Source of the DNA: Dictyobacter kobayashii | GTDB taxonomy: Bacteria > Chloroflexota > Ktedonobacteria > Ktedonobacterales > Ktedonobacteraceae | Direction of reading: 5' to 3' | NCBI RefSeq assembly: GCF_003967555.1 | Contig: NZ_BIFS01000001.1 | Location: 806,001 to 870,000 of the forward strand | Length of the DNA stretch: 64,000 nt | Shown here: positions 34,562-43,718 of the stretch, piece by piece | How positions within the stretch are numbered: position 1 is the first letter of the stretch | How the letters are laid out: every line of letters begins with the position of its first letter | Program-made: the position numbers and the translations under genes | The notes under the pieces: model-generated | What the model was told of the DNA's origin: nothing | What the model saw: only the letters and a program-made list of their open reading frames with translations | Database searches by the model: none

Positions 34562-34652
34562 TCGATCCCTCTTTCAACAAAAAACTCTTCAATACAATTA
34601 TCTCACCAATATCGATTTATGCAATAACCACCCTGCCTATTACGCTTAAATT

Positions 34653-34775
34653 CTATTTTGTTAGCTTTAATCTCCTTTCAAGTCCAGGCTTACGTTTGAT
34701 AGGATCACGGAAACCTGTAAGTGGTGCCTTTCCATGAAAGGGTACGTTGCCGCCAGACAGATCCGTATATGGTTC
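34653..34775 (-). pseudogene. C-terminal remnant of a second integrase
   Basis: One minus-strand frame ending at TAG (34653) reads DLSGGNVPFHGKAPLTGFRDPIKRK, which parallels the extreme C-terminus of the neighbouring integrase (SPGDNVPFMAQ...FRDPVKWK). The frame closes upstream, so only the tail survives. It is diverged, not a recent copy, and implies that a related element or integrase once occupied the same att site. Confidence 0.55.
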
Positions 34776-34816
34776 CCATCAGTTTCTTATTCTCAGGTAA
34801 TCGAGAAGTACTACTA

Positions 34817-35976
34817 TTATTGCTTCTCTTTTTTAGCATCAGCTTTCCACTTGACCGGGTCCCGAAAATCGCTGCGCTGCTTACGCGGTTGGGTTTGAGC
34901 CATGAAGGGCACGTTGTCGCCGGGGCTGAACTTCCGCTTTTGGGATTGAACATTCAGATCGTTCAAATGCATGTAGTTTTTGACAGTGCTAATATCCTCA
35001 TGGCCAAGCATCTCCTGCAAACTAAAGATGTCACCACCCAGCATGAGATAGCGAACAGCAAAAGTATGACGGAAAATGTGAGGAGTAATACGGTGATCGC
35101 TGATATTAGCTCGCTTGCGCAGACGTTTGAAAAGCATCTGGATACCATGCATTGTCAGCGCCTGGCCAGTCTCAGCCTGAAAGACATGACCGCTATCGAT
35201 AATCCCCAGCTGCTGCAGGCCATCGGAGTTATACCGCCAGCGATCTATATAGTAGAGGAGCATACGTAAAGCGTTACGACCAAGCGCAACACGGCGCTCT
35301 TTACGACCTTTACCATACACAATAATAGAACCATTCTGACGATCAAAATTTGACATGCGAAAATCACACAGCTCATTAAGTCGTATACCGGTATCCCAGA
35401 GCAACCATAATATCGCCTTATTACGAGCAGCATTACGTTCAGCAGTCAAACTCTTCTCCTGGGGAGGCGCGCATGCATCTAGCAGTTGCTCAAATTCCTC
35501 AAACTCAATAATACGAATGAGGGGCTTTTCTAATTTGGGCAGCTTGACGCGTTCCGTGAAGTCCTCACCAATATATCTCTCGCCATAAAGCCAGCGGCCA
35601 AAGGCATGTACCGATTGAGCGTACCAGCGACGGGTACGGGTAGCACGAACTTTCCCGCGAGGCCCAACCTCTTTTTCCAGGAAGACGAGCCAGGCGCGAA
35701 AGTGATATGTCTCCAGCTGGTCTATAACTGTCACATCCTGCTCTTGCTCCAGGTAGTTCAAGAAATGACTCAGCGCAATAGTGTGCCAGCGCAAAGTTTG
35801 AGGCTATGATTTTGACTTGGTGATCCAGAATAAACTTCCACGCGACTTTGGTGATCCAGAATAAAATCTTCCACCGCGATCTTTATTGTTTTGACGCGGC
35901 GAGATAATGTGCCAGAAGATGCAGGTGTTGTGTTCTTTGTGGTTTTCGTAGGTTTATCAGTTTTTCGAGCAGCCAT
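34817..35976 (-). pseudogene. int: tyrosine integrase of the element, N-terminal frameshift
   Basis: The catalytic part (open from TTG at 35794) has all conserved residues: R in TGIRLNEL, K in GKGRKERRV, HxxR in HIFRHTFAV, H in GHEDIS and Y in VKNYMHL. The true start is likely MAARKTDKP at 35976, whose frame holds a basic linker and AVEDFILDHQ but ends at 35773. A 30-bp imperfect tandem duplication (about 35814-35882) and one missing A near 35797 break the join to TLRWHTIALSHFL. Either the copy is inactive or it makes a shortened protein from TTG. It recombined the element into tRNA-Ile, whose gene lies 163 bp away. Confidence 0.75.
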
Positions 35977-36134
35977 CAGGGAACCTCTCTTTCCATGACG
36001 CGCTCACAGGTAGCTGATTGTTCATACGTTTTTGGGCTGATTGGTTACTAACAGCTTTTTCGACCAATTCTTACCAAAAAACAAAAACAGCCAGCCTGGC
36101 GTGAGTGCGCCTGAGAACTGGCTTCCTGAGCAAT

Positions 36135-36180
36135 AGGGTGGGCCCAGCTGGATTCGAACCAGCGACCAATCAGTTATGAG
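36135..36180. repeat. right attachment repeat within tRNA-Ile, 46 bp
   Basis: Identical to 14052-14097. Covers the tRNA from just 3' of the anticodon stem's 5' strand to slightly beyond the discriminator base. The crossover lies somewhere within it. Confidence 0.85.
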
Positions 36181-36211
36181 CCGACTGCTCTAACCGCTGA
36201 GCTATAGGCCC
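36139..36211 (-). tRNA. tRNA-Ile with CAU anticodon (lysidine type)
   Basis: 73 nt from GGGCCTATAGCTCAG to the discriminator A; all four stems form (acceptor GGGCCTA/TGGGCCC, T stem GCTGG/CCAGC with TTCGAAT loop). Anticodon loop CTCATAA gives CAT. The variable and T-arm string TTGGTCGCTGGTTC matches Escherichia coli ileX rather than elongator tRNA-Met, so the tRNA-Ile2 modified by TilS is favoured. CCA is not encoded. It is the integration site of the element. Confidence 0.8.
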
Positions 36212-36960
36212 TTGCGCTGTGTATTGTAGCATATCGTCAGGCGTTTGTGAAGGGCTTTCAGGCGAATTTTTCCGCTGGCTCATGTTTTCTCTGTGTTACT
36301 CTAAAATAGTGGTCGTCGGGCTTGAGCAAAAAATTTTTACCTGCATTCTCTATTTATGTGATTACAAATTATTCAGGATGCTCGCTGGCACAATTACATT
36401 GACGATCACCGAATAAACTGCTGATGCGCTAGTGAAACGTGAACAATACATTTCACTACCATTCTCCCGCTTTTTTCTGGCTCATCAAAAAGATGCTTGA
36501 TCCTCTTAATGGCGCTACTTTTATCACAATTTCCCATACCTGTGCATATAAATATGTTCTTTTTCGGTCAAATTGGGGCGCAAATCGGCGTATATGAAGT
36601 AATTTTCATCATTTTATGCGGACACTCATCCATTTGGTGTGCTATAATAAGAATAGCCAAGTGCTACGTTCAACCCTATAAATGTCAAGTAGGAACGGAC
36701 AGTTAGATTGAGGATGTATCTGCTCAGTCAGCTAGAAACGGGTACAGTATTATGCACTTGCTGATACATGCCGTTCAATGTTGTCTGGCACGTGGAAGAA
36801 GAATATGTTTTCACAGAACACATATCTCTCTTATTGTTAGAAAGAGATATATAGATGCTCCTGTGACAAAAATCCCCATCTTAAAGCACAGCCCGACTTT
36901 GTATATACCGCGCTATGCTCTGACGAGTGGCGCGGTCAACATTTTTCCAGGGGGCATTCA
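36212..36960 (+). promoter_or_regulatory. non-coding region with promoter of the korAB operon
   Basis: No gene is seen in this 750-bp stretch between the tRNA and korA. TATAAT at 36643-36648, preceded by TTTGG-like sequence at a suitable distance, is the best promoter; it would give a leader of about 300 bases. The leader contains a weak hairpin (ATATGT...ACATAT near 36808-36830). The 5' part (36212-36600) shows nothing I can name. Confidence 0.45.
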
Positions 36961-38750
36961 ATGGAGAATGAAGTAACAATACGTATCGGCGGTGAGTCCG
37001 GTGAGGGCACCATCTCAGGTGGTGATATCCTTGCCCTGGCTTCCGCTCGCTGGGGTATCATGTTTATACCTTCAGAACTTTTCCAGCCGAGATTCTCGGT
37101 GGACCTTGTATGTTTCAGGTTCGTATTAGCGATCACCCGGTTAAGTCGATGGGCGATTACGCGGATGTGTTGATCTGCTTGAATAAAGAAGCATATGATC
37201 GTAACGTCGGCGAGCTACGCCACGGTGGCGTTTTGATGTATGATCCATCCGACTTTACACCCGAGCCTGGTGACTATATCACGTATGCCGTCCCCTTTAA
37301 TGAGATTGCGCGTAAAGAGGTGCAGCTCTTCCAGACGAAAAACATGGTCATGCTGGGAGCGATCTGTGGACTGTTTGGTCCCCCTCTTGAAGCGATCATC
37401 CAGGTAGTGCAGTCAAAACTCTCTCGCTCTCGTAAGGCCAATGCAACGTTGATGGAAAAGAACTTGCTGGCCCTCGATGTAGCAAAAAAATATGTTACCG
37501 AGAAAGTAACAAAAAGTGATCCTTACCTGCTTGGTCCTGTCGAGAAGGCTGATCGCGTGGTGCTGAATGGAAATCAGGCCATTGTTGCTGGCGCCCTGGC
37601 AGCTCAATGCCGCTATTTCGCAGGCTATCCGATTACACCAGCCAGCGATATCATGGAGGGATTGGCGAAAGAATTGCCTCAGGTGGGAGGAACCTTCCTG
37701 CAAGCTGAGGATGAGATTGCCGCCCTGGCTTCCGTGCTCGGTGCTTCGTATGGAGGCATGCGCGCGATGACTGCCACTTCAGGTCCTGGCTTCTCTTTGA
37801 TGACCGAGTTGATTGGCTTGAGCTCGATGGCTGAATTGCCTGCCGTCATCGTAGACGCCCAGCGTGCGGGTCCAAGTACTGGTATGCCAACAAAAATGGA
37901 GCAGTCTGATCTTAGCTTCGCGCTGCACGCCGGCCATGGCGATACACCGCGTATCGTGATCGCTCCTTCAAATGTGGCCAATTGTTATGAGCTGATCATC
38001 CAGGCCTTTGAGATGGCGGAACGCTATCAAATGCCGGTCTTGTTCCTGAGTGACCAGTCTTTGACCGCCCGCGTTGAGAGCGTTGATAGCCAGGTATTCA
38101 AAACACCTGAGCTGCATGAGCGCCTGCAATACAACAGTCAGCATGAGGCCAATGGGAGCAACGGACACCACAATGGACACTCAACTGAACAGATTCTGGT
38201 AGGTGCAGGGGCCGAGGAGCATGAATATACCCGTTACGCATATTCCGCAACGGGTATCTCGCCAATGAGTACTCCTGGTACGGGCTCCCCTGCTTATGTG
38301 GCCACTGGCCTGGAGCATGATGAGGCCGGACATCCCAATTATGAACCAGAAGATCATACCGCAATGATGAAGAAGCGTTTCCGCAAACTGGCCACTGCAG
38401 CCGCAGAGATGCCAAAACCGGAGCGCTATGGTGACGCAGATGCCACTATTGGAGTAATTGGCTGGGGATCAACCGAAGGAACCATTCAGGAAGCGGTGGA
38501 TCGCGCGCGTGCCAAAGGCTTGAAAGTCGCGGCACTCCATCCAACCATCCTCTCGCCACTTCCCGATGAAACAATCCAGGACTTTATATCCTCAGTAAAG
38601 AAAGTTATCGTGCCAGAAAATAATTATTCAGGCCAACTTGCTAATCTATTAGGTGCCAAATATGGGCTGCAGGCCATCCGCGTCAATAAATACGGAGGGA
38701 TTCCATTTACAGCCGCCGAGATCCTACGGGCAATTGAGGAGGTTTATTAA
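36961..38750 (+). CDS. korA: 2-oxoacid:ferredoxin oxidoreductase alpha subunit (one frameshift)
   Basis: Start ATG after GGGGG. The N-terminal gamma-like domain begins IRIGGESGEGTISGGD; after RWGI the frame changes and continues with VYTFRTFPAEILGG...MFQVRISDHPV in another phase. One missing C near 37059 (TATC-ATG for TATCCATG) restores it. The alpha domain has NQAIVAGALAAQCRYFAGYPITPASDI, GASYGGMRAMTATSGPGFSLM and the C-terminal WGSTEGTIQEA. About 596 aa. With KorB it oxidatively decarboxylates 2-oxoglutarate or a related acid, passing electrons to ferredoxin. The frameshift is probably a sequence error, because the remaining coding sequence is intact. Confidence 0.85.
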
Positions 38751-38753
38751 ATC

Positions 38754-39599
38754 ATGACTCAAACACTGATTAATCCAACGCCAAAAGACTATAAGAGTGA
38801 GGTAAAGCCCACCTGGTGTCCCGGTTGTGGAGACTTTGGTGTGCTCAATGCAGCCTTTCGTGGTCTGGCTGAACTGAAATTGCCCACAGATCAAACTGTG
38901 GTTGTCTCGGGCATTGGCTGTTCCAGTCGTTTTCCGCACTTTATGAAGACCTTTGGTTTCCATAGTGTCCATGGTCGCGCTCTGCCGGTGGCCCAGGGAC
39001 TGAAAATGGCTCGCCCGGATCTGAATGTGATTGCTGTAGGTGGCGATGGCGACTTCTTCAGTATTGGCGCCGGTCATCTGGTCCATGCTGCCCTGCGCAA
39101 CATCGATATTACGGTCGTCGTGATGGACAATGAGATTTATGGACTGACCAAAGGCCAGACGTCACCAACGTCGCCACAGGGTCATGTCACCAAGTCAACC
39201 CCTTATGGTTTGCTGGCCTCTCAGTTTAATCCGATCGCTACCGCGCTCTCACTGAACGTTAGCTTTGTCGCGCGCGGCTATTCGGCCAAACCTAAAGAAC
39301 TGGCAGCCTTGATCCAGCAGGGTGTACAGCATAAGGGCTTCTCATTTATTCATGCACTCAGCCCATGTCCCACGTTTTATCATACCTTTGATGCCTGGGA
39401 TGCCTCGGTCACGTCGATAGAGGCAAACCATAATACCCATGATAAAGCGAAAGCCATTACCCTGGCTCTGGAGACCGAAAAACAGTATACAGGTGTCTTC
39501 TTTAAAGAGGAGCGCCAGACAATGGACCAGGCAGCCCATCACCAGGTACAGCAATCTAAACCATTTGATATTGAACAATATATGAAGCGCTACGCATAA
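38754..39599 (+). CDS. korB: 2-oxoacid:ferredoxin oxidoreductase beta subunit
   Basis: 281 aa, three bases after korA. The thiamine-diphosphate subunit: WCPGCGDFG at the N-terminus, GIGCSSRFP, then the TPP motif GDGDFFSIG...NIDITVVVMDNEIYGLTKGQTSPTS. The Cys residues in CPGCG and the later SPCPTF hold the cluster typical of this two-subunit class. Cytoplasmic; works with KorA and ferredoxin in the TCA cycle. A terminator hairpin follows. Confidence 0.92.
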   Translation: MTQTLINPTPKDYKSEVKPTWCPGCGDFGVLNAAFRGLAELKLPTDQTVVVSGIGCSSRFPHFMKTFGFHSVHGRALPVAQGLKMARPDLNVIAVGGDGDFFSIGAGHLVHAALRNIDITVVVMDNEIYGLTKGQTSPTSPQGHVTKSTPYGLLASQFNPIATALSLNVSFVARGYSAKPKELAALIQQGVQHKGFSFIHALSPCPTFYHTFDAWDASVTSIEANHNTHDKAKAITLALETEKQYTGVFFKEERQTMDQAAHHQVQQSKPFDIEQYMKRYA

Positions 39600-39622
39600 T
39601 CTCCATGTAGGAATCATAAAGA

Positions 39623-39655
39623 GGGACTGGTATATTATAACCAGTCCCTTCTTTA
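39623..39655 (+). terminator. terminator of korAB
   Basis: GGGACTGGT (39623-39631) and ACCAGTCCC (39640-39648) form a perfect 9-bp stem with an 8-base loop, followed by TTCTTTACTT. Confidence 0.8.
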
Positions 39656-39717
39656 CTTATTTCTTGGAAATCAAAGTCTGATACCCATAAGCTTAAAATG
39701 ACGCTTATGGATCTACT

Positions 39718-39942
39718 TTACTGTTGCTGCTGACGCACTTGAGTAAATGTAGAGGCGCTAAGAGAATTGGCAACACCCTGGACAAACAATTCGCCACAGG
39801 TACGGCAGAAAACGCCGCTTTCATTATGATACGTGCCACCAATAGCTGTAAGTTGCCGTTCAGCAGGCTTACCACACCATTCGCAAGCGCTACCACGTGG
39901 AGCAAAATCTACAGAGACGGGTCGCTGGAATTCATTGGACAT
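39718..39942 (-). CDS. small zinc-ribbon protein, 74 aa
   Basis: ATG after GAGGAGG. Two Cys pairs, CEWCGKP and FCRTCGELF, form one treble-clef or ribbon; a Gln-rich tail ends the protein. The pattern is like other bacterial small zinc fingers with no known partner. Monocistronic, convergent with korB. Confidence 0.7.
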   Translation of the reverse strand: MSNEFQRPVSVDFAPRGSACEWCGKPAERQLTAIGGTYHNESGVFCRTCGELFVQGVANSLSASTFTQVRQQQQ

Positions 39943-40225
39943 CAGGTGCCTCCTCTACTGTGTTGATCAGTGATACTGTTCATACACATAAAAAGATAAA
40001 CAGTACACAACAAAGGGGGACTATCGTATCCAGTGGTAAGCACACGCCTTTGAATACACCCACAATGATACGCATATCCGCTGCGTCTTTGCCCGTGAGC
40101 ATCATTGCTCTTCTACTCAGCACCATCGGAAATATCGAAACAAAGGGGCTGAGTAAGATATACTATACCATAATTTGATACAAGTTACCAGTTCTTAACG
40201 TATCATAAAGACAATGTTGGTCCTC

Positions 40226-40534
40226 TTATTGTCCTGCAGGCAGATCAGGACTATTGCCCTCTTGAGCAGTATATTCTGATTCGGCAGGGGTCGCTGAGGC
40301 ATTGGCGCGCATGGTTGCTAGCTGTTGCCTGGTAGTCAGATAGGCACCCCAGATCCAGCCAACTAGTCCCAATCCAAGGGTAATACCCAGCCAGACCAGC
40401 AAAACGGTGTTAAAGGCTACATTAAAGCCTGCAGCCAGAACTCCAGCCAGGACGATCCCAATAATTAAACCAAGAGTAACGCCAATTAAGCACCCGGGAT
40501 GGGCCAGATTGCGTCCTTCTAAGTGTTTCATCAT
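40226..40534 (-). CDS. small membrane protein with glycine-rich helices, 102 aa
   Basis: Two long hydrophobic segments rich in Gly (CLIGVTLGLIIGIVLAGVLAAGF and TVLLVWLGITLGLGLVGWIWGAY) with a short basic N-terminus and a polar C-terminal tail of 35 residues. No motif; function unknown. No ribosome site of note; the ATG pair at the start leaves a one-codon ambiguity. Confidence 0.65.
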   Translation of the reverse strand: MMKHLEGRNLAHPGCLIGVTLGLIIGIVLAGVLAAGFNVAFNTVLLVWLGITLGLGLVGWIWGAYLTTRQQLATMRANASATPAESEYTAQEGNSPDLPAGQ

Positions 40535-40837
40535 GATGACAAAAGATACCTTTACGAAAAATACTATTCTAGTAGGATGATAACGCGACGGCCCAGGTGC
40601 GTCAAGAGATTTTCACGGGCGAAATTATTTTTGAGATAGCAAGAAATGTTATGGAACAGGCATCACAGGCGTACGTGAGGTATCCTGGCTATCTATAGAC
40701 AGGGGTAACGTTTTTTACAGGCTCCGCCGTATAATAATAAGTGTTGGTGAAAGAAGTAAAAAACTCCTGACACCAGAGAAGATTTCGCTACAACGGTGAG
40801 CGAAATAGCACCTTTAAGTTTTGAAAGGATAACTTTC

Positions 40838-41005
40838 ATGGCCCAAGCCACACAAGAAACAACGATGCCGAAAATAGAGATTGTAGATCAACCAGATGAA
40901 CAAGAAGAGACAGGCAAGAACTCATTCCGCTTCACGCTACCCATTATCCTGGGCCTGACCCTGCTGGGCATCTTTTTCCTGTTCCGCCGCAAAACACAGG
41001 AATAA
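40838..41005 (+). CDS. small tail-anchored-type membrane protein, 55 aa
   Basis: ATG at 40838 eight bases after AAAGGAT; the frame opens at 40796. Polar, acidic first half (KIEIVDQPDEQEETG), one hydrophobic span RFTLPIILGLTLLGIFFLF, and RRKTQE at the end. The stop overlaps the first base of a 35-bp hairpin shared with the convergent P450 gene. Function unknown. Confidence 0.6.
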   Translation: MAQATQETTMPKIEIVDQPDEQEETGKNSFRFTLPIILGLTLLGIFFLFRRKTQE

Positions 41006-41088
41006 ATAGACTTCCAACCAAATAAAGAGAGAGTAGGCAGAGCGCACGCTTTGGCCTACTTTCTCTTTATTTGGTTGGAAGTCTATTT
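41004..41088. terminator. very long bidirectional terminator hairpin
   Basis: Arms of 35 bases (41004-41038 and 41054-41088) pair with one mismatch around a 15-base loop; both arms carry AAATAGACTTCC at their outer end. It separates the convergent genes at 40838 and 41093 and touches both stop-codon regions. Unusually long and perfect for a plain terminator. Confidence 0.7.
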
Positions 41089-41092
41089 AGGT

Positions 41093-42457
41093 TTATGAGC
41101 GACGTTTAACCACCATCTTGATGGGCGCATGGGGCCGGATAGTGATCGTCTTGTTGGGATCTGGCGTTACTTGCTGTCCAGACACCAGGTCAAAGGTAAC
41201 GTGCTGGGCCAGGGTAGCCAGGATCAGATGTCCTTCCATGAGGGCGAAGTGGTTGCCAATACAAATGCGTGGACCAGCCCCAAAAGGCAGGTAAGCATAG
41301 CGCGGCAATTGCTTCTCGTTCTCTGGAGTGAAACGCTCTGGATTAAAGACCTCCGGATCAGGAAAGTATTCTGGCCGGCGATGCATAGCAAAGATGGCAG
41401 CAATCACGATATCCTGTTTTTTGATGGGATAGCCATCTAGATTACAATCTTTTAATGCTACGCGCGAAACCGCATAGGCAGGCGGATAGAGGCGCATAGC
41501 TTCTTTGAACACCTGTAGTGTGTAAGGCAGTTGAGCCAGGTCCGCATAGGTGGGTGTGCGTCCTTGTAGGACCGTATCGACCTCGTGCTGTACTTTAGCA
41601 AAGATCTCAGAATGCTGGGCCAACAGATACCAGGCCCAGGTCAGGGCAGTAGCGGTCGTCTCATGGCCAGCCCCAAACAGGGTCAAAGATTCGTCACGTA
41701 ACTGCTTATCATCCATGCCACTCCCATTTTCACGGGCACGCAGCAGTACGGAGAGGAAGTCATTGGCATCGCCAGTATTAGCACGACGATCTGCAATCAT
41801 CTGATTAATACGTCGGTCAAGCACTGCCAGGGCCTGGCGCGCTTTGTTGCTGCGTGGCACTGGCCAGGTCATGGGGATAGGAAACAGATGCGAGAGGGAG
41901 TAGTTGACGAATGAGAGGACAGTGCTCATAGCTGCGCCCAGTTCATCGGCTTCGGTGAATACTTCGGCATCAAAGAGAACCTTGCCTACGATACTCATCG
42001 TCAGTTGAGTCATTTCATGGCCAATATCCACCACCTGTCCATCACGCCAGCCCTGCTGAATCTGCTCACTATAGCGCACCATATCATCGGCATAACTCAC
42101 AATATGGCGTGGCTGGAAAGAAGGGGCCATCAATTTGCGCTGCTGACGATGCAAGGCACCGTCACTGATAAACAGGCCATTCCCGATAACTGGCTGAAAG
42201 GCCTTGCGCATACCATCGCCTTTGTCGAAGTCGGCGGCATGCTCAACCAGCATGCTACGTACCAGGTCTGGAGAGCTTATCTGAATAAAGCGAAATGGCC
42301 CATAGTGCATCAGTCCAATATCGCCACAATCCTGCGCGACATGACGATAGAGGTTCAAGCGATCATTGTTATGCTTGAACATAGAGCCAACCAGTGGCGT
42401 CTCTGTGATACCCGGAATGTTTTTGGTGCCGGGAACTTCCTTGATTTCTATACTCAT
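41093..42457 (-). CDS. cytochrome P450
   Basis: About 454 aa from ATG at 42457 (AAGGCAG upstream; a longer frame begins at 42481). I-helix AGHETTATALTW with the acid-threonine pair, K-helix EAMRLYPP (ExxR), PERF block FNPERF and heme loop FGAGPRICIGNHFA with the Cys ligand. Soluble bacterial type with similarity to CYP102/CYP4-like fatty-acid or terpene oxidases. No ferredoxin is adjacent; korAB nearby uses ferredoxin but is not linked by transcription. An SDR is next on the same strand. Substrate unknown. Confidence 0.92.
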   Translation of the reverse strand: MSIEIKEVPGTKNIPGITETPLVGSMFKHNNDRLNLYRHVAQDCGDIGLMHYGPFRFIQISSPDLVRSMLVEHAADFDKGDGMRKAFQPVIGNGLFISDGALHRQQRKLMAPSFQPRHIVSYADDMVRYSEQIQQGWRDGQVVDIGHEMTQLTMSIVGKVLFDAEVFTEADELGAAMSTVLSFVNYSLSHLFPIPMTWPVPRSNKARQALAVLDRRINQMIADRRANTGDANDFLSVLLRARENGSGMDDKQLRDESLTLFGAGHETTATALTWAWYLLAQHSEIFAKVQHEVDTVLQGRTPTYADLAQLPYTLQVFKEAMRLYPPAYAVSRVALKDCNLDGYPIKKQDIVIAAIFAMHRRPEYFPDPEVFNPERFTPENEKQLPRYAYLPFGAGPRICIGNHFALMEGHLILATLAQHVTFDLVSGQQVTPDPNKTITIRPHAPIKMVVKRRS

Positions 42458-42741
42458 TATCATCTGCCTTCTGACAGACACCCCTGTAAAGCCAGGGCAT
42501 GCGCATACAACTGCATTGCCAGATCAAAAATTTAGCTACATCACATATTTACACATCCATATTATAACACTCGATCTGAACCTTCCAACAAGTTTTGCGG
42601 CAAGCTATCAGCATTTATATGAGGCTGATGCAGGCAATTTCACCCACCACAAGAAAGTTCGGAGCCAGGTATAGATGTACCGCTCAAAGATTGAGCGGCA
42701 CATCCCTTTAAAAGCTTTTGCGAGATTAAAACCCTCAGGGG

Positions 42742-43518
42742 TTACCAGGCGGTTGAGCCTCCGTCGACCACGATGGTCTGACCAGTCATGTAGGCTGCGG
42801 CTGGCGAGGCGAGGAAGACGATTACGCCTTTGAGGTCGTCAGCGCTACCAAAACGGGCCAGGGGAATATCGGCCAGCATGGCCTCTTCGTAACGCTCAAG
42901 CAGGGCGTGCGACATGCGGGTCGGGAACCAGCCGGGAGCGATACTGTTGACGGTAATACCATATTGGGCCCAGCTGGTGGCCAGGTCACGCGTCATATTG
43001 ATTACTGCGGCCTTGCTGGCGTGATAGCCAACTACCTGGATATATTTGGGATTGCCACCTGTCAGGCCAGCCACCGAGGAGATATTGATGATCTTGCCAC
43101 CCTGACCACGGGCGATCATGCTGCGTCCTACCTGCTGGCTCATGAGAAAGGTGCCTTTGATGTTGACATCAATAACCTGCTCAAATTTCTCCAGTGGCAT
43201 GTCTTCAGCGCGTGCGCCCCAGGTGGTGCCGCTGTTATTGACCAGGATATCAATGCCCCCAAACTTCTCCTGAGTGGCAGCCACCACACGCTCTACATCA
43301 CTAAGCTTCGTGACGTCGCACGCCAGGGACAAGGCGTGGCCACCACTGGCCTCAATCTCACGCTGTACCTCTTCACACGCGGCTAGCTTACGTGAGCAGA
43401 GCACAACGTTAGCCCCCGCCTCTGAGAGCGCCTGGGCAAAATATTGGCCCAGGCCACGTCCACCACCAGTAATAATAGCGGTTTTACCATCTAAGCGAAA
43501 TAAATCTAAGGTACTCAA
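42742..43518 (-). CDS. short-chain dehydrogenase/reductase
   Basis: 258 aa from TTG at 43518, which has AGGAGG eight bases upstream; the longer frame to 43632 has no ribosome site and exceeds the normal SDR length. Motifs: TGGGRGLG (cofactor), NNSG, active-site ISSVAG...YHASKAA (Ser, Tyr, Lys) and PGWFPT. The pattern fits gluconate 5-dehydrogenase or 3-oxoacyl reductase-like enzymes; the C-terminus has YMTGQTIVVDGG. NAD(P)H-dependent. Regulation not evident. Confidence 0.88.
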   Translation of the reverse strand: MSTLDLFRLDGKTAIITGGGRGLGQYFAQALSEAGANVVLCSRKLAACEEVQREIEASGGHALSLACDVTKLSDVERVVAATQEKFGGIDILVNNSGTTWGARAEDMPLEKFEQVIDVNIKGTFLMSQQVGRSMIARGQGGKIINISSVAGLTGGNPKYIQVVGYHASKAAVINMTRDLATSWAQYGITVNSIAPGWFPTRMSHALLERYEEAMLADIPLARFGSADDLKGVIVFLASPAAAYMTGQTIVVDGGSTAW

Positions 43519-43718
43519 TGTAAACCTCCTCTGGCACAAATGGCTTTTTGTGAAAACTTCCCTGTTATGGTATGCATAAAAACTCCTTCGTTCTTCAGTT
43601 TGCGATTCATGATCCAGGCATGCTATCATCACTTTAACACATACATGAGATTTTATCCGCCTATCACCACTATAAGGAGCTTATTATTACTACCAATAAT
43701 ATTAAAATACAATTTACC

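Larger units (their letters stand above)
14098..36180. mobile_element. integrated mobile element of about 22 kb in tRNA-Ile(CAU)
   Basis: Bounded by the exact 46-bp tRNA repeat, with a tyrosine recombinase next to the intact tRNA end (34817-35976). Backbone genes for replication (HUH initiator, primase), a GC-rich candidate origin, a string of small minus-strand genes and an XRE regulator point to a plasmid-like integrative element. No conjugation ATPase, relaxase of known type or mating-pair genes are recognised, so self-transfer is unproven; it may be mobilisable or a satellite. An AT-rich cargo fills 14.2-24.66 kb. The integrase is damaged, so the copy may be immobile. Confidence 0.8.

Noticed and set aside
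34705..34953. Minus-strand frame of 82 codons overlapping the integrase end
   Set aside because: It is an out-of-phase reading of the integrase tail; the real remnant uses another phase (34653-34775).
35770..35976. Separate 68-aa gene upstream of the integrase
   Set aside because: Its sequence (basic linker plus AVEDFILDHQ) is the natural N-terminus of the integrase, separated by a frameshift.
36139..36211. Elongator tRNA-Met instead of tRNA-Ile
   Set aside because: The T-arm and variable region match tRNA-Ile2 more closely, although the CAU anticodon alone does not decide.
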